Origin: Corynebacterium glyciniphilum AJ 3170
GTDB lineage: Bacteria; Actinomycetota; Actinomycetes; Mycobacteriales; Mycobacteriaceae
Direction: 5' to 3'
Length of the DNA stretch: 64,000 bases
Assembly (NCBI RefSeq): GCF_000626675.1
Contig: NZ_CP006842.1
Span: forward strand, 806,001-870,000
Part shown: one piece after another, positions 35,386-45,400 of the stretch
Position numbering within the stretch: position 1 is the stretch's first letter
How the letters are laid out: every line of letters starts with the position of its first letter
Made by a program: the position numbers and the translations under genes
The notes under the pieces: generated by a model
Databases searched by the model: none
What the model saw: only the letters and a program-made list of their open reading frames with translations
What the model was told of the DNA's origin: nothing

Positions 35386-36744
35386 ATGAACACACAGCAG
35401 ATCATCGACGCGATCGATCTCACTGACACCGTCGAAGAGCTGGTGGAGGCCAAGAACTTCACCGGCATCGTCGAAGCCGTCACGCCCCTGTCCACAGAAC
35501 AGGTCACGGCGCTTCTCGAGCGCCTGCCGATCGAACAGCGGGCCATCGTCTACCGGCTGCTGCCCAAGGACAACGCCATCGAGGTCTTCGAGCGCTTTTC
35601 GCCGGCACTGCAGCGGGACCTGATTCAGGGACTTCGGGACGGCGAGGTCGCCACGATCTTCAGCGACCTCGACCCGGATGACCGGGTGTGGTTGCTCGAC
35701 GAACTCCCCGCCGCACTGGCACCGCGGCTGCTCCACGGGTTGTCCACGAAAGACCGGCAGCTGACCTCGGAGGTACTCGGCTATCCGAAAGGATCTGTTG
35801 GACGGCGGATGACGCCGGAGTACGTCTCCACCCGGACCGACGCCACGGTGGGAGAGGCTCTTCAGCGGGTCCACGCCCAACTCGATGACGCAGAGACGGT
35901 GTACACCCTCCCCGTGCTGGACGGGAGCCGGCACCTGATCGGTGTCGTCAGTCTCCGTGACCTGCTGCGTTCCGCATCTGAGGTCGGGATCTCGGAGATC
36001 ATGCAGGACGTCAGTGCCATGACCGCGTACGAGACGGCGGAGGCCGCGGCCCGACGCTGCGCCGAACTCGGCTTCCTCGCACTGCCGATCGTTGACCGGG
36101 AAGACCGCCTCGTCGGCATGCTCACCATCGACGATGCTGCACGGATCCTCGAGCACGAGGAGACCGAGGACGCTGCACGCCAGGGCGGCGTGGAACCGCT
36201 GCGTCGTCCGTACCTCGCCACGCCCGTGCGTTCCCTGGTGAGTTCACGCATCGTCTGGCTGCTGGTGCTCGCCATCGGCGCGACGCTGACCGTCCAGGTC
36301 CTGTCGGTGTTTGAGGCGACACTTGAACAGGTCACGGTGCTTGCCCTGTTCATGCCCCTGATGATCGGTACCGGCGGCAACACCGGTAACCAGGCGGCCA
36401 CGACCGTGACCCGTGCGCTGGCACTGGGGGATGTGCGGCCCAAGGACGTGTGGAAGGTGCTTCTCCGGGAGCTCGGTGTGGGGATGTCATTGGGGGCGCT
36501 GCTCGGGCTGCTCGGTGGTGTGGTCACCACCGTCATCTACGACCCGTCGGTGGGGCTCATCATCGGGCTGACTCTTCTGGCCGTCTGCACGATGGCAGCG
36601 ACCATCGGCGGCATCATGCCCATGATCGCCCGTGCACTCCGGGCAGACCCCGCAGTGTTCTCCAACCCTTTCATCAGCACTTTCGTCGATGCCGCGGGGC
36701 TGATCGTCTACTTCATGATCGCCCAGGCCGTCCTGCATCTCTGA
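35386..36744 (+). CDS. mgtE: MgtE-family magnesium transporter
   Basis: A homodimeric Mg2+ channel gated by cytoplasmic Mg2+. The 452-residue protein has an N-terminal superhelical domain (to about 135, with LLERLPIEQRAIVYRLLPKDNAIEVFE), two CBS domains (about 140-265) and five C-terminal helices holding the signature GTGGNTGNQAATTVTRALALGD in the pore. No M-box riboswitch is recognisable in the 248-base upstream gap. Its end overlaps the convergent Acr3-like gene by 32 bases. Confidence 0.94.
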   Translation: MNTQQIIDAIDLTDTVEELVEAKNFTGIVEAVTPLSTEQVTALLERLPIEQRAIVYRLLPKDNAIEVFERFSPALQRDLIQGLRDGEVATIFSDLDPDDRVWLLDELPAALAPRLLHGLSTKDRQLTSEVLGYPKGSVGRRMTPEYVSTRTDATVGEALQRVHAQLDDAETVYTLPVLDGSRHLIGVVSLRDLLRSASEVGISEIMQDVSAMTAYETAEAAARRCAELGFLALPIVDREDRLVGMLTIDDAARILEHEETEDAARQGGVEPLRRPYLATPVRSLVSSRIVWLLVLAIGATLTVQVLSVFEATLEQVTVLALFMPLMIGTGGNTGNQAATTVTRALALGDVRPKDVWKVLLRELGVGMSLGALLGLLGGVVTTVIYDPSVGLIIGLTLLAVCTMAATIGGIMPMIARALRADPAVFSNPFISTFVDAAGLIVYFMIAQAVLHL

Positions 36745-37705
36745 CGGGTGCGGCGGCCGGAAACAAGAGCGGCACCAGCCGGACCAGGAGCACCATGACC
36801 ACCAGTTCGACCAGCGTCTGGGCGACGACCACCGACGGTGCCAGCGCATATTCTGCAGGCAGGGCAAGCACCAGCGGTAGCACCACCAGCGAGTTCCGTG
36901 TCACCCCGGTGAACACCACCGCGCGTCGCCCCGGTACATCCGTCCGGGAGACACGTCCGGCCACCCATCCCACCGCCGTCATCAACACGGCGAACAACAC
37001 GTAGACGGGCACCACCCGGATCAACGATGACCACTGCCGGTACACCTCGCCGATCTGCGAGGCGACCACCACCGCGAGGGTGAGCATCATCAGCGGGACC
37101 ATGGCCCCGCCCACCGTCGCCCGGACCCTGCGACCCGTCTGACCCGGGACAGCCTGGGTCAGTCCCGCGGCGCACAGGGGCAGCAGGATCAGCACCACGA
37201 ACGCCTCGATAAAGGGGGTGCCGTCAAACTCGGCCACCACGTCCGCCCCGACGAAGAACCACAGGAAAACCGGGAGCAGCAGCATCTGTACCAGCATCAG
37301 CAACGGAGCAGCGGCCAACAGTCTGTCAGCGGCCCCACCAGCTAACCCGGTAAACACGATGACATAGTCGATGCAGGGAGCGAGAAGGACGAATAACGCC
37401 CCGACCAGGAGGACATCGTCGCCGGCCACGGGTCTGGTCACCAGCCATGCCACCAGAGGTGCCAGCACGAAGTTCACCACGGTGACGGTGACCAGGAAAC
37501 TCCTGTCCCGCAGCGTCGCCGCTGCCCCGCGGAGCGGAATTCCAAGGAACGTCGCATAGAGCAGCAACCCCAGCACCGGATTCACCGCCGATGCCAGCCC
37601 GCTGTCCGCATCGGGGAATGCCGTACCGACGGCACCTCCGACCAGGAGCGCACCGAGATACAGGGAAATCTGATGCCGCTCCATCCAGACCACGAAGGTA
37701 TCCAT
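36713..37705 (-). CDS. Acr3-like arsenite efflux or bile-acid:sodium symporter family protein
   Basis: A 330-residue membrane protein with about ten helices. LGLLLYATFLGIPL, LVGALFVLLAPCIDYVIVFTGLAGG (the conserved cysteine used by Acr3 transporters) and TGVTRNSLVVLPLVLALP match the arsenic-resistance branch of the BASS superfamily. The ATG at 37705 is preferred over 37756 because TACGCT ends seven bases upstream. No arsR or arsC is adjacent, so substrate assignment is tentative. Confidence 0.85.
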   Translation of the reverse strand: MDTFVVWMERHQISLYLGALLVGGAVGTAFPDADSGLASAVNPVLGLLLYATFLGIPLRGAAATLRDRSFLVTVTVVNFVLAPLVAWLVTRPVAGDDVLLVGALFVLLAPCIDYVIVFTGLAGGAADRLLAAAPLLMLVQMLLLPVFLWFFVGADVVAEFDGTPFIEAFVVLILLPLCAAGLTQAVPGQTGRRVRATVGGAMVPLMMLTLAVVVASQIGEVYRQWSSLIRVVPVYVLFAVLMTAVGWVAGRVSRTDVPGRRAVVFTGVTRNSLVVLPLVLALPAEYALAPSVVVAQTLVELVVMVLLVRLVPLLFPAAAPVRDAGRPGRS

Positions 37706-37766
37706 TGCCGTCAGCGTAGCGGACCGCAGACCCCGACCCCATGCCCCCACCGTCACGACGCCACCG

Positions 37767-38594
37767 TCATGTTCGCAGTGGCAACGGGGTGATGCCCACC
37801 GTCACCCCACCGGTACTCACCGTTCCGACGGTGAGATCGACGACGATATCCGGCAGACACCCGTCGCCCAGGTCGCCGTCGGTGTCGACCACCACCCGGC
37901 AGAGCTGTGGATGCCAGGCGGATTCCCACCCAGTGAGGGACGAGGAGAGTACGACGTCCTGACCGAGAACCCTTCCGGACGGCGGAATGGTCAGGGAGAC
38001 CACGTCGGCGGCGATGCCGCGCAGCAGAGTCGTGGTCCCCGGTGGCAGGTGCAGGACGACCGGCTCGCCGTAGGCGTCCGTGCCGACGACCCACCCCGGC
38101 AACGTGGTCACCAGCAGCGGGTTCCGGGAGTCCTCGGCGGAGGTGCGGAGGCGCATTCCGTCAGGTAGACCACCTAGTCGTGACGCCAGCAGGCCACATC
38201 CTGCCGCGGCCCACCGCATCCGGTCGGATGCCGACTCCGGCACCCCGACCAGGCTGTACGTGGACAAGCGGAGCAGGGAGGCCATTCCGGCGTACGACCG
38301 TTCCACCGTGGACGTCGCCCGCGGTGCCGGGGCGACCGCCGTGACCAGCTCATCAGCGCCCCCGTCCATCCGCAGACCGTCGGCCAGCCGGTGCCGTATA
38401 CACTCGTCCAGCGCGACCGGCTCCACTGCGTCAACCGGGTCGGCGTCGGTGACGTCCTGCGGGGCTCTCCACAGCCGCGGGTGCGGGACATGGACCCGGA
38501 ACCACACCAGTGGCTGCTCACCGCCGCCACCGTGTACCTGCCGGTGGAACCGACGCACCGATGAAACCACCGCTGCACGCACGGATGTCCCCAT
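37767..38594 (-). CDS. ESX-4-linked protein in the eccE position
   Basis: A 275-residue protein divergent from eccB. It has no signal peptide or clear transmembrane segment, so it differs from typical EccE with two N-terminal helices. Residues 100-160 (VERSYAGMASLLRLSTYSLVGVPESASDRMRWAAAGCGLLASRLGG) read as helices, and 160-270 as a beta-rich domain. Its place at the edge of the locus and its sharing of a control region with eccB suggest an ESX component or a remote EccE relative. I cannot assign a family by eye. Confidence 0.65.
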   Translation of the reverse strand: MGTSVRAAVVSSVRRFHRQVHGGGGEQPLVWFRVHVPHPRLWRAPQDVTDADPVDAVEPVALDECIRHRLADGLRMDGGADELVTAVAPAPRATSTVERSYAGMASLLRLSTYSLVGVPESASDRMRWAAAGCGLLASRLGGLPDGMRLRTSAEDSRNPLLVTTLPGWVVGTDAYGEPVVLHLPPGTTTLLRGIAADVVSLTIPPSGRVLGQDVVLSSSLTGWESAWHPQLCRVVVDTDGDLGDGCLPDIVVDLTVGTVSTGGVTVGITPLPLRT

Positions 38595-38728
38595 GTTGTC
38601 CCCTTTGCCCCGTTTCTCACTTTGTCCCCACGATCACCCCGCGATCTGCCTCCCAGGGCGGGAGGGTGAGGTACCATCAGCAAGCATAGGCACTGTGTGC
38701 CGGGGGGGGGACAACAAGGGGATTCTCT
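38595..38728. promoter_or_regulatory. Divergent ESX-4 control region with GGGGACAA motifs and a G9 tract
   Basis: GGGGACAAC occurs on the minus strand at 38603-38595, GGGGACAAA on the minus strand near 38628-38620 and GGGGACAAC again on the plus strand near 38707-38715, so copies face each other across the divergent promoters. A run of nine G (38702-38710) lies between a -10-like TAGGCA and the eccB ribosome site. Both features could affect eccB expression. Confidence 0.5.
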
Positions 38729-39913
38729 ATGAGGACAACAGGCCTGCAGGTGTCGGGCTACGCATTTCTGCTGCGACGCACGGAACTGGCGCTGGTCACC
38801 GGTGACGCACGCATGGCGCAGGACCCGCTACGCACCCAACGGCGGGCGACGGGTGTCGGCGTCCTGCTGACGCTGCTCGTCACCGGCGGGATGCTACTGG
38901 TGGCGATGCTGCGACCGCAGCCCGCCATCGACGACGCCGGCCTCGTGGCCGACGAATCCGGCACATTGCACGTCCGGGTCGGCGAGGCTTTCCACCCGGT
39001 GACCAACGTCGCCTCGGGGCGGTTACTGCTCGGGGCCGCCGACGAGGTCACCAGATCGACCTCTGAACAGCTGGGGCGCTTCGCCACCGGCCCCACGCTC
39101 GGCATTCCGGACGCCCCGGGGCTTGTCCCGGCGCCGGAGTCCTTCTGGGCCCGGTGCGCGCACGGTGTTGTCGCGGCAGCCTCTCTGCCGGATGCCGGAG
39201 CAGTAGTGCTGGAGGCTCCGTCCGGTTGGTGGCTGGCAGTCGACGGCAGGCGACTCCTGCTGTCCGACGGGCCCGTTCTGGCCCGGGCACTCGGAGCAAC
39301 ACCCGTATCAGTCAGCGACGACGTCCTCGGTGTCCTGGACCGTGGGCCGGATGTGGCCCTGACGTCGTTGCGACACACGGTATACAGCGGCGACCGGGTC
39401 TTTCTCGCTGGAGAAGCCGGTGTCGCAGAGGTCACCGGCGCTCGCCGCACCATCGCCGAAGCGCTCACCCCGCCACCGGTCAGTGACAGCCTGCCCACCC
39501 TGCTGTCCCGGCCGGAGGTGACCGGGACCGACGCGCTTGCCCACGTGCCCGTCGATCTGGAGTTGGCGGACGGTGCGGAGATGGGTGAGGTGTGCATCGG
39601 TGAGTACGTCGTGGCTGCCAGGGATCTGGACACCGCCGGTGTCGAGGCGCCGACACCGGATGCCCATTTCGTCGGTCCGCGGGGAACGTCCACCGTCATC
39701 ACGGAACGAGGATTCATTCTGGTCAGCGAGACGGGCGTGCGGTACTCGCTGACTACGGCGGAGGATCTCCGCGTCCTGGGGCTCGTCGTCGATGATGATG
39801 CGGTCGGCGAGCCGACGGCGGTGGCGTTCCGGGTGCTGGCAGGGCTGCCTGACGGAGGAGTGCTGTCAGAGGAACGGGCCAGCCGGACGCTGGTGGGCGC
39901 GGCGGCACACTGA
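38729..39913 (+). CDS. eccB: Type VII secretion protein EccB (ESX-4)
   Basis: A membrane-anchored component of the ESX translocon with a large extracytoplasmic domain. The 394-residue protein starts with the EccB signature TTGLQVSGYAFLLRRTELALVTGDARM, then a basic segment and one helix (ATGVGVLLTLLVTGGMLLVAML, residues 49-70), then the external repeat domain (about 80-390). FWARC and LTSLRHTVYSGDRVFL are recognisable. AAGGGGA is the ribosome site. It stands alone on the plus strand between the EccE-position gene and mycP. Confidence 0.92.
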   Translation: MRTTGLQVSGYAFLLRRTELALVTGDARMAQDPLRTQRRATGVGVLLTLLVTGGMLLVAMLRPQPAIDDAGLVADESGTLHVRVGEAFHPVTNVASGRLLLGAADEVTRSTSEQLGRFATGPTLGIPDAPGLVPAPESFWARCAHGVVAAASLPDAGAVVLEAPSGWWLAVDGRRLLLSDGPVLARALGATPVSVSDDVLGVLDRGPDVALTSLRHTVYSGDRVFLAGEAGVAEVTGARRTIAEALTPPPVSDSLPTLLSRPEVTGTDALAHVPVDLELADGAEMGEVCIGEYVVAARDLDTAGVEAPTPDAHFVGPRGTSTVITERGFILVSETGVRYSLTTAEDLRVLGLVVDDDAVGEPTAVAFRVLAGLPDGGVLSEERASRTLVGAAAH

Positions 39914-39951
39914 CGGGCCCTGAGCGGAGATCAGCCGTACCGTGCGCACGA

Positions 39952-41091
39952 TCAGCGGACACGCAGTATCAAGGTGGTGAGGACCGCGGCCACCACGGTG
40001 GTTGCCAGGAGAAGAGGAATGCGGACGTCCAGGGGAGGAGAGACCGCCCGCGACACGGTCACCTCCGTCGGGACCTCGTACCGTGTTGTCTGGGCCCTGT
40101 CCATCACATTCGCCCCGGCATCCATGGCGGCACTTACCGCGCTCACCGGGGAAACAACCGGAACCGCCCCCTGGTCCGCGGTGGCGATCAGCAGTGAGCG
40201 GACCTGAGCCGCAGAGAACTCCGGACGCACCTGCCATATCAAGGCGGCCGTACCGGCAACGACGGGAGCGGCGAAGCTCGTCCCGGAGAACGGGGCAGGG
40301 TCACCGATGATGGTCCTGTCCTGCTGGTCTGTGTCCATCGGGTTCCTGCTGTCTCCGGTCTCGAGGACGGCGGAGACCGGCCCGCCGGGCGCGTAGAGCT
40401 CCACCCAGTCGCCGGGAACGGAGTAGTCGGCGGGACGTCGTCCTGCGTTGAGGTCATCGCTGTGTCGGGCATCGATCCCGCCGACAGTGAGCACGTCCGG
40501 TAACGCCGCGGGATAGGGCACCTGTCCGTCCCGGCACTGCCCGGCGTTTCCCGCGGCGGCGATGAGCAGGAGCCCGGCCTCGTCCGCGGCGGCGACCGAG
40601 GCACGGAGCTCGGCGGTATCGTCGCAGGCGATGACGGAGATGTTCACGATCCGGACTCCGTGGTCCGCGGCGGTGACACGGGCCCGGTCGAGTGCCGTGA
40701 CCAGATCAGCGACCGTGGTGTCACGGTCGCCGTCGCCCTGCCTGACCGACACGATGCGGCTGTCGGGGGCGACGGTGCGTATCGTCCCGGCGACGGCGGT
40801 GCCGTGCAGCAGACAGCTGTCCCGGTCACCGGGTTGATCCGCGACGACCCCCGGGGCGGACACCCCGGTATCGACAACCGCAACGCCGATCTCGCGGCCG
40901 GTTGACAGGTCGTGGGGGAGTTGCACGTCCACGGGAATCGCATCACCGAACGCGGGGTGGTCACAGCGGGGCTGGGAGTCGGACGAAGGGATCGGCATGG
41001 TCGAGAGCAACAGCGCGGAGAGCAGCACCCTGCCGACGGCAGGTCTCCGCGGTGACCTGTGGAACCTCTGGAGCCTCTGGAACCTGGTCAT
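39952..41091 (-). CDS. mycP: Mycosin-type subtilisin protease of ESX-4
   Basis: A membrane-anchored extracytoplasmic serine protease required for ESX assembly. The 379-residue protein has a signal peptide (to about residue 40), the catalytic triad Asp74 (GVAVVDTG), His96 (CLLHGTAVAG) and Ser272 (FSGTSFAAP), oxyanion Asn182, and a C-terminal anchor (residues 358-376). The ATG at 41091 overlaps the eccD stop (ATGA); an upstream open frame to 41400 is rejected because it lies inside eccD. The first codons form a 9-base repeat encoding RFQRLQRFHR. Confidence 0.95.
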   Translation of the reverse strand: MTRFQRLQRFHRSPRRPAVGRVLLSALLLSTMPIPSSDSQPRCDHPAFGDAIPVDVQLPHDLSTGREIGVAVVDTGVSAPGVVADQPGDRDSCLLHGTAVAGTIRTVAPDSRIVSVRQGDGDRDTTVADLVTALDRARVTAADHGVRIVNISVIACDDTAELRASVAAADEAGLLLIAAAGNAGQCRDGQVPYPAALPDVLTVGGIDARHSDDLNAGRRPADYSVPGDWVELYAPGGPVSAVLETGDSRNPMDTDQQDRTIIGDPAPFSGTSFAAPVVAGTAALIWQVRPEFSAAQVRSLLIATADQGAVPVVSPVSAVSAAMDAGANVMDRAQTTRYEVPTEVTVSRAVSPPLDVRIPLLLATTVVAAVLTTLILRVR

Positions 41092-42338
41092 CCGATACCC
41101 CTGACGACCTCGAAGACCCCTGTCGTCGTGATCAGCAGTGGTACGCAGGTGGTGAAAGCGAGGGTCTCGAGGATGTCGAGGACCCGCCCGGCCAGAGGCG
41201 AGGTCACCCGCACAGCAGGGAGAGCGGTGGGAATTAGCGCCAGCAGCATCCAGGGTGGCGGTAGGTGGAGAGCGACCCAGAGCACCAGCAGAGTCGCGGT
41301 GAGTGTCACGGTCACGGCATGGACCGGGCGGGTGGCTCGGGCGGACAGCCCCACCGCGGCGACGGTCAGGAGTGCTGCTTCGGTCCACCCCAGCGGCCAT
41401 CCCGGGCTGGGCTCATACCCGGGTGGCAGGAGCTGGACAGCGCCGGCGAGGATGATAATGCAGCAGGTCACCACGATAGCGGGGTGGAGGCGAAGAGCCC
41501 GGGTGGCTTCGGTTGATCCGGTTGATGCAGCTCCGTCGGGGTTGGTGGGTGTGCCGGTGGAGGTGGCGGTGAAGAGGCCGGTTGCCGGGATTCGGGGGAG
41601 GGTGATCCCCGCCAGCCCCACGGCGAGCTGTCCCGAGAATGTCAGTGGGACCACGGCGAGCAGTGTTGTCAGCCCGGGCGCGACGTTGACTGCCGCAGCC
41701 AGGGATAGTCCCACGGTCACGGTGCGGATCACACCGCCGCGCCACACTGCCAGGGCCGAGAGCACGCAGGCCGTCAGAATATTGACCTGCAGGCCGAGAC
41801 CGAATCCCAGCACCGCGGCGACGCTGACGTACCGTCGGTCGGCCAGCGATCCCGCGGCTGCAGCCAGGGTGGCGAGTAGCAGCGCAGCAAGGACGGGCAG
41901 TGATCCTGTGCTGTCTGTCCCCTCGAGCAGCCCGCGTGCGGTGTTGCTGATCTCCAGGGGATGCCAGTGGACCTGTTCCCCGACGTCCCACACTGGTGCC
42001 CAGGACACGGCACACACCGCGGCGGTGATGAGGGCCGCGACCCAGACGGCGGGTGAGACGGCGACCGGCGTACTCAGGCGCCCGACATCGTCGATCGGTG
42101 GTGGCGGCAGACTGTCCTTGTCGAGAGTGAGGCGTTCACCGGGCCGGACCGCACCTTCAGCGAGGGAGTGCTCGGGGCGGAGTACCCCGAGCGGGCCGGA
42201 CAGGCGCCAGACCTCGCCGGGTGCGGCGTCGACGAGGTGAGGTATCAGTTCGGCGACCGGTACGGTATCTGCGATGGTGGCCTCGACGGTGCGGGCGTCA
42301 TCGCTGTGTGGGCGGACGGTGATGCTCACGGCGATCAT
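41088..42338 (-). CDS. eccD: Type VII secretion integral membrane protein EccD (ESX-4)
   Basis: The polytopic membrane barrel subunit of the ESX complex. The 416-residue protein has an N-terminal ubiquitin-like domain (residues 2-75, IAVSITVRPHSDDARTVEATIADTVPV and GERLTLDKDSLPPPPIDDVG) followed by about eleven transmembrane helices (from WVAALITAAVCAVSW). The ATG at 42338 has GGGGGAAG upstream and gives the normal start. It forms an operon with mycP and is divergent from eccC. Confidence 0.93.
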   Translation of the reverse strand: MIAVSITVRPHSDDARTVEATIADTVPVAELIPHLVDAAPGEVWRLSGPLGVLRPEHSLAEGAVRPGERLTLDKDSLPPPPIDDVGRLSTPVAVSPAVWVAALITAAVCAVSWAPVWDVGEQVHWHPLEISNTARGLLEGTDSTGSLPVLAALLLATLAAAAGSLADRRYVSVAAVLGFGLGLQVNILTACVLSALAVWRGGVIRTVTVGLSLAAAVNVAPGLTTLLAVVPLTFSGQLAVGLAGITLPRIPATGLFTATSTGTPTNPDGAASTGSTEATRALRLHPAIVVTCCIIILAGAVQLLPPGYEPSPGWPLGWTEAALLTVAAVGLSARATRPVHAVTVTLTATLLVLWVALHLPPPWMLLALIPTALPAVRVTSPLAGRVLDILETLAFTTCVPLLITTTGVFEVVRGIG

Positions 42339-42496
42339 GACGGGTGCTTCCCCCTGTTGTGGTATGCCCCACGACCGGCCGCGTCCCCCTGACACGTCCC
42401 CGACGGTCGTGGTCGGATGCTTCGAGAGTGTACAGTCTGTTGTCGACAGCTGTCGCGCAGGGGGCGGGGCAGGGGGACGCGAGGGGAATTTCGCAG

Positions 42497-45400
42497 ATGA
42501 AGTCACAGGCTCCACCGACACTGCCGAAGAACAAACAGCCGTTCGTCCGGATCCTCATGCCGGTCGTCATGGTCGTCGCCGTGGTCGGCATGGTCGCGGC
42601 GATGGTGCTGTCGGGGATGGGGCGGTCGCCGATGGCGTTCATATTCCCGTTGATGATGCTGGGCAGCCTGGCGATGATGATCAGTCCTGGTGGACAGGAC
42701 GTTGACGAGGTTCGCAGGGGGTTTCACCGGCACCTGGACGCGTTGTCGGACTCCCTGCACCGGGCGCGTCGGGACCAGTGGGAGCGTGCGGCGGTAACTC
42801 AGCCTCATCCGCAGGCGTTGTGGACGTTCGCGGATGCCGGTTCTACCGGCGGTAGAGAGCAGACACATGATGTCCGGCACGCTGACCCGGGTGTGGTGCG
42901 TATCGGGACGGCGGTGCAGACTCCGGATGATCCGCTGGAGATCCCGGTGGACGCTCCGCCGGAGGACCTCGAACCGGTGTGCGCCACGACGTTGCGGAAT
43001 CTGGCCGGAAGTTACGCCACCATCGAGGCTCCGGTGGCGGTCGACCTGCGGGAGTTCGATTGCGTCGTGGTCACCGGCGAAGGGGCACCGGGGCTGGTCA
43101 GGGCGATGCAGGGGCAGCTGGTGATCGGGGATGACGTGGGGGTACGCGTCACGGGCCCGCACGACCGTTGGCTGTCGGGTGACGGCGCGCTGCATGTGCG
43201 TTTCGTACACCTCGATCCCGAAGGCGGAAGCACCGGCGGTGAGGTCCCGGTTCCCTTGTCCGGTGCGGTGACGGTGGTGGCTGACCCGGCATCGGTGGCT
43301 CCTGCGTGGCATGAACTGGCCGCGACCGGTGGTCTGTTGCTCCATGCGCAGGACGGGACACTGTCCGCCTGGACCGTTGACGGGTGGCGCGCTTTCGCCA
43401 CCGCGGATGATCTGAGTGATGTGGAGCTTGCCGCCCTATGCCGGTCGCGAGCGGTGAGCAGGGCGTCCCGATCGGTGTTGGATGTGCCGGGCGGAGGATT
43501 ACGTGCGGCCATCGGTTTCTCACCGGCACCGGTTCACCTGGATATCCGGGAGTCTGCCCAGGGCGGTATCGGACCGCACGGGTTGTGCATCGGGGCGACC
43601 GGCAGTGGTAAGTCTGAACTGCTCCGCGCGGTGGTGACCAGCTTTGCGCACCAGCACTCCCCGGAAGAACTCAACTTCGTGTTGATCGACTTCAAGGGTG
43701 GTGCGGCCTTCGCGGGGATGGAGCGACTACCGCACACGTCGGCGGTGATCACGAACCTGTCGGATGAGGCGGTGCTGGTCGACCGCATGCAGGACTCCCT
43801 GCTGGGGGAACTGCACCGCCGCCAGGAACGGCTCCACGCCGCAGGGCTGGCTACAGCGGCAGAGTATAACCGGGCCTACCCGGGGGCGATGCCGGCGTTG
43901 TTCGTGATCGTCGATGAATTCTCCGAGTTGCTGCATGCCCGTCCGGAGTTCGCCGAGGTTTTCGCCGCCATCGGACGTCTGGGGCGTAGCCTGCAGATCC
44001 ATCTGCTGTTGGCGAGTCAGCGGTTGGAGGAGGGCAGGCTACGCGGTCTGGAGTCGCACCTGTCGTACCGGATCGCACTGCGGACGTTCTCGGCAACGGA
44101 GTCACGTCAACTCATCGGGTCGACCGCGGCATACGAACTGCCTTCGACTCCGGGGTCGGCGATCCTGAGTTCCATCGGCCAGGTTCGCTTCCAGGCTGCG
44201 TATGTCTCTGGCCCGGAGGCGCCACTGGATTCCCGCGTGGTACGTGAGCTGGGCGTGGAACCGGAGTCGGCGGGCACCACCATGGACCTGGTGATCGACC
44301 GCCTCGCGGGGCCGAACCGGATGCCGATCTGGTTGGAACCTCTGCCCGAGTTACTGCCGGCCAGCGCAGTGATGGGTGATCCTGCCACATCCGACACCGC
44401 CTTGACGGTACGGCTGGGGCTGGAGGACCTTCCGTTCGACGGCGTGCAGCGTCCGTTCGTCCTGGATCTGCGGCGTCGTCACTGGGCGGTGGTGGGGCAG
44501 CCGGGAACAGGGAAGACGACGCTGGTGCGGTCGCTCGTCCTGGGACTGGCTCTGAGTTCGCCGGGTGTGGGGATCTACGTGGTGGACCCTGCCGGTTCCC
44601 TGCACGACCTTGAGAGACTTCCGCAGGTGGCGGCGGTGGTCGGCACTGAGCTTCTGCCCCGATTGCTTGATGAACTGGAGCAGGACGGACCTGACGAGAC
44701 CGTGGGGCGCAGGGTGTTGGTCGTCGACGGTATCGACGCGGTCGGCGAAGAAGACCGGAGGCTCGCCGCGCTCGTCGCCGGAGGTATGGAACGTGGCGTC
44801 CATGTGGTGGTGACGTCATTACGGTGGACATTTCGCCCCGGCCTGCGTGACCTGCTCACCGGCGCGGTGGAGTTGCGGCTCACCCCGTCGGAGTCGGTGT
44901 TCCGTGACGCTCAGCGCACTCTGCCGGATCACCCGGGACGCGGCGTGTCACCGGACGGTAAACACCTGCAGGTCGCCTACTCCGACGCCCAGGATGTCGA
45001 GCACGTCCGCAAGGTCAGCGCGTCCCGCGGTGAGCGGCCCAGGACGATGCGGGTGCTGCCCGAGGTGGTCGGTGTCGGGGAGCTGGAGGAGATTGCCGGG
45101 GCAGGCATCCCTGTCGGTGTCGGTGGCCCGCGGTTGTCCACGGTGAGCTGGGATCTCGACACATTCCCCCACCTGACCGTCGTGGGGCAGTCCAGAGCAG
45201 GCGGGACGACGACGCTGCACACTGTCGCACAGGCCGCGGCGGGGAGGGAGGAGACGGAGGTGCTGTCCACCGACATCCGTCGAGGTCTCCTCGGCGCGCC
45301 GGGCTATCGCCCCACTGCAGCGTTCACCACGGTTCTGAACAGCTGGATTGAGGAACTCACTGCGCGCATTCCCGGTGAGGAGGTGGAGCTGACCCCGGCG

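Noticed and set aside
41092..41400. Longer mycP start at 41400
   Set aside because: The extra 103 codons lie inside eccD, while the ATG at 41091 overlaps the eccD stop and directly precedes a signal peptide.
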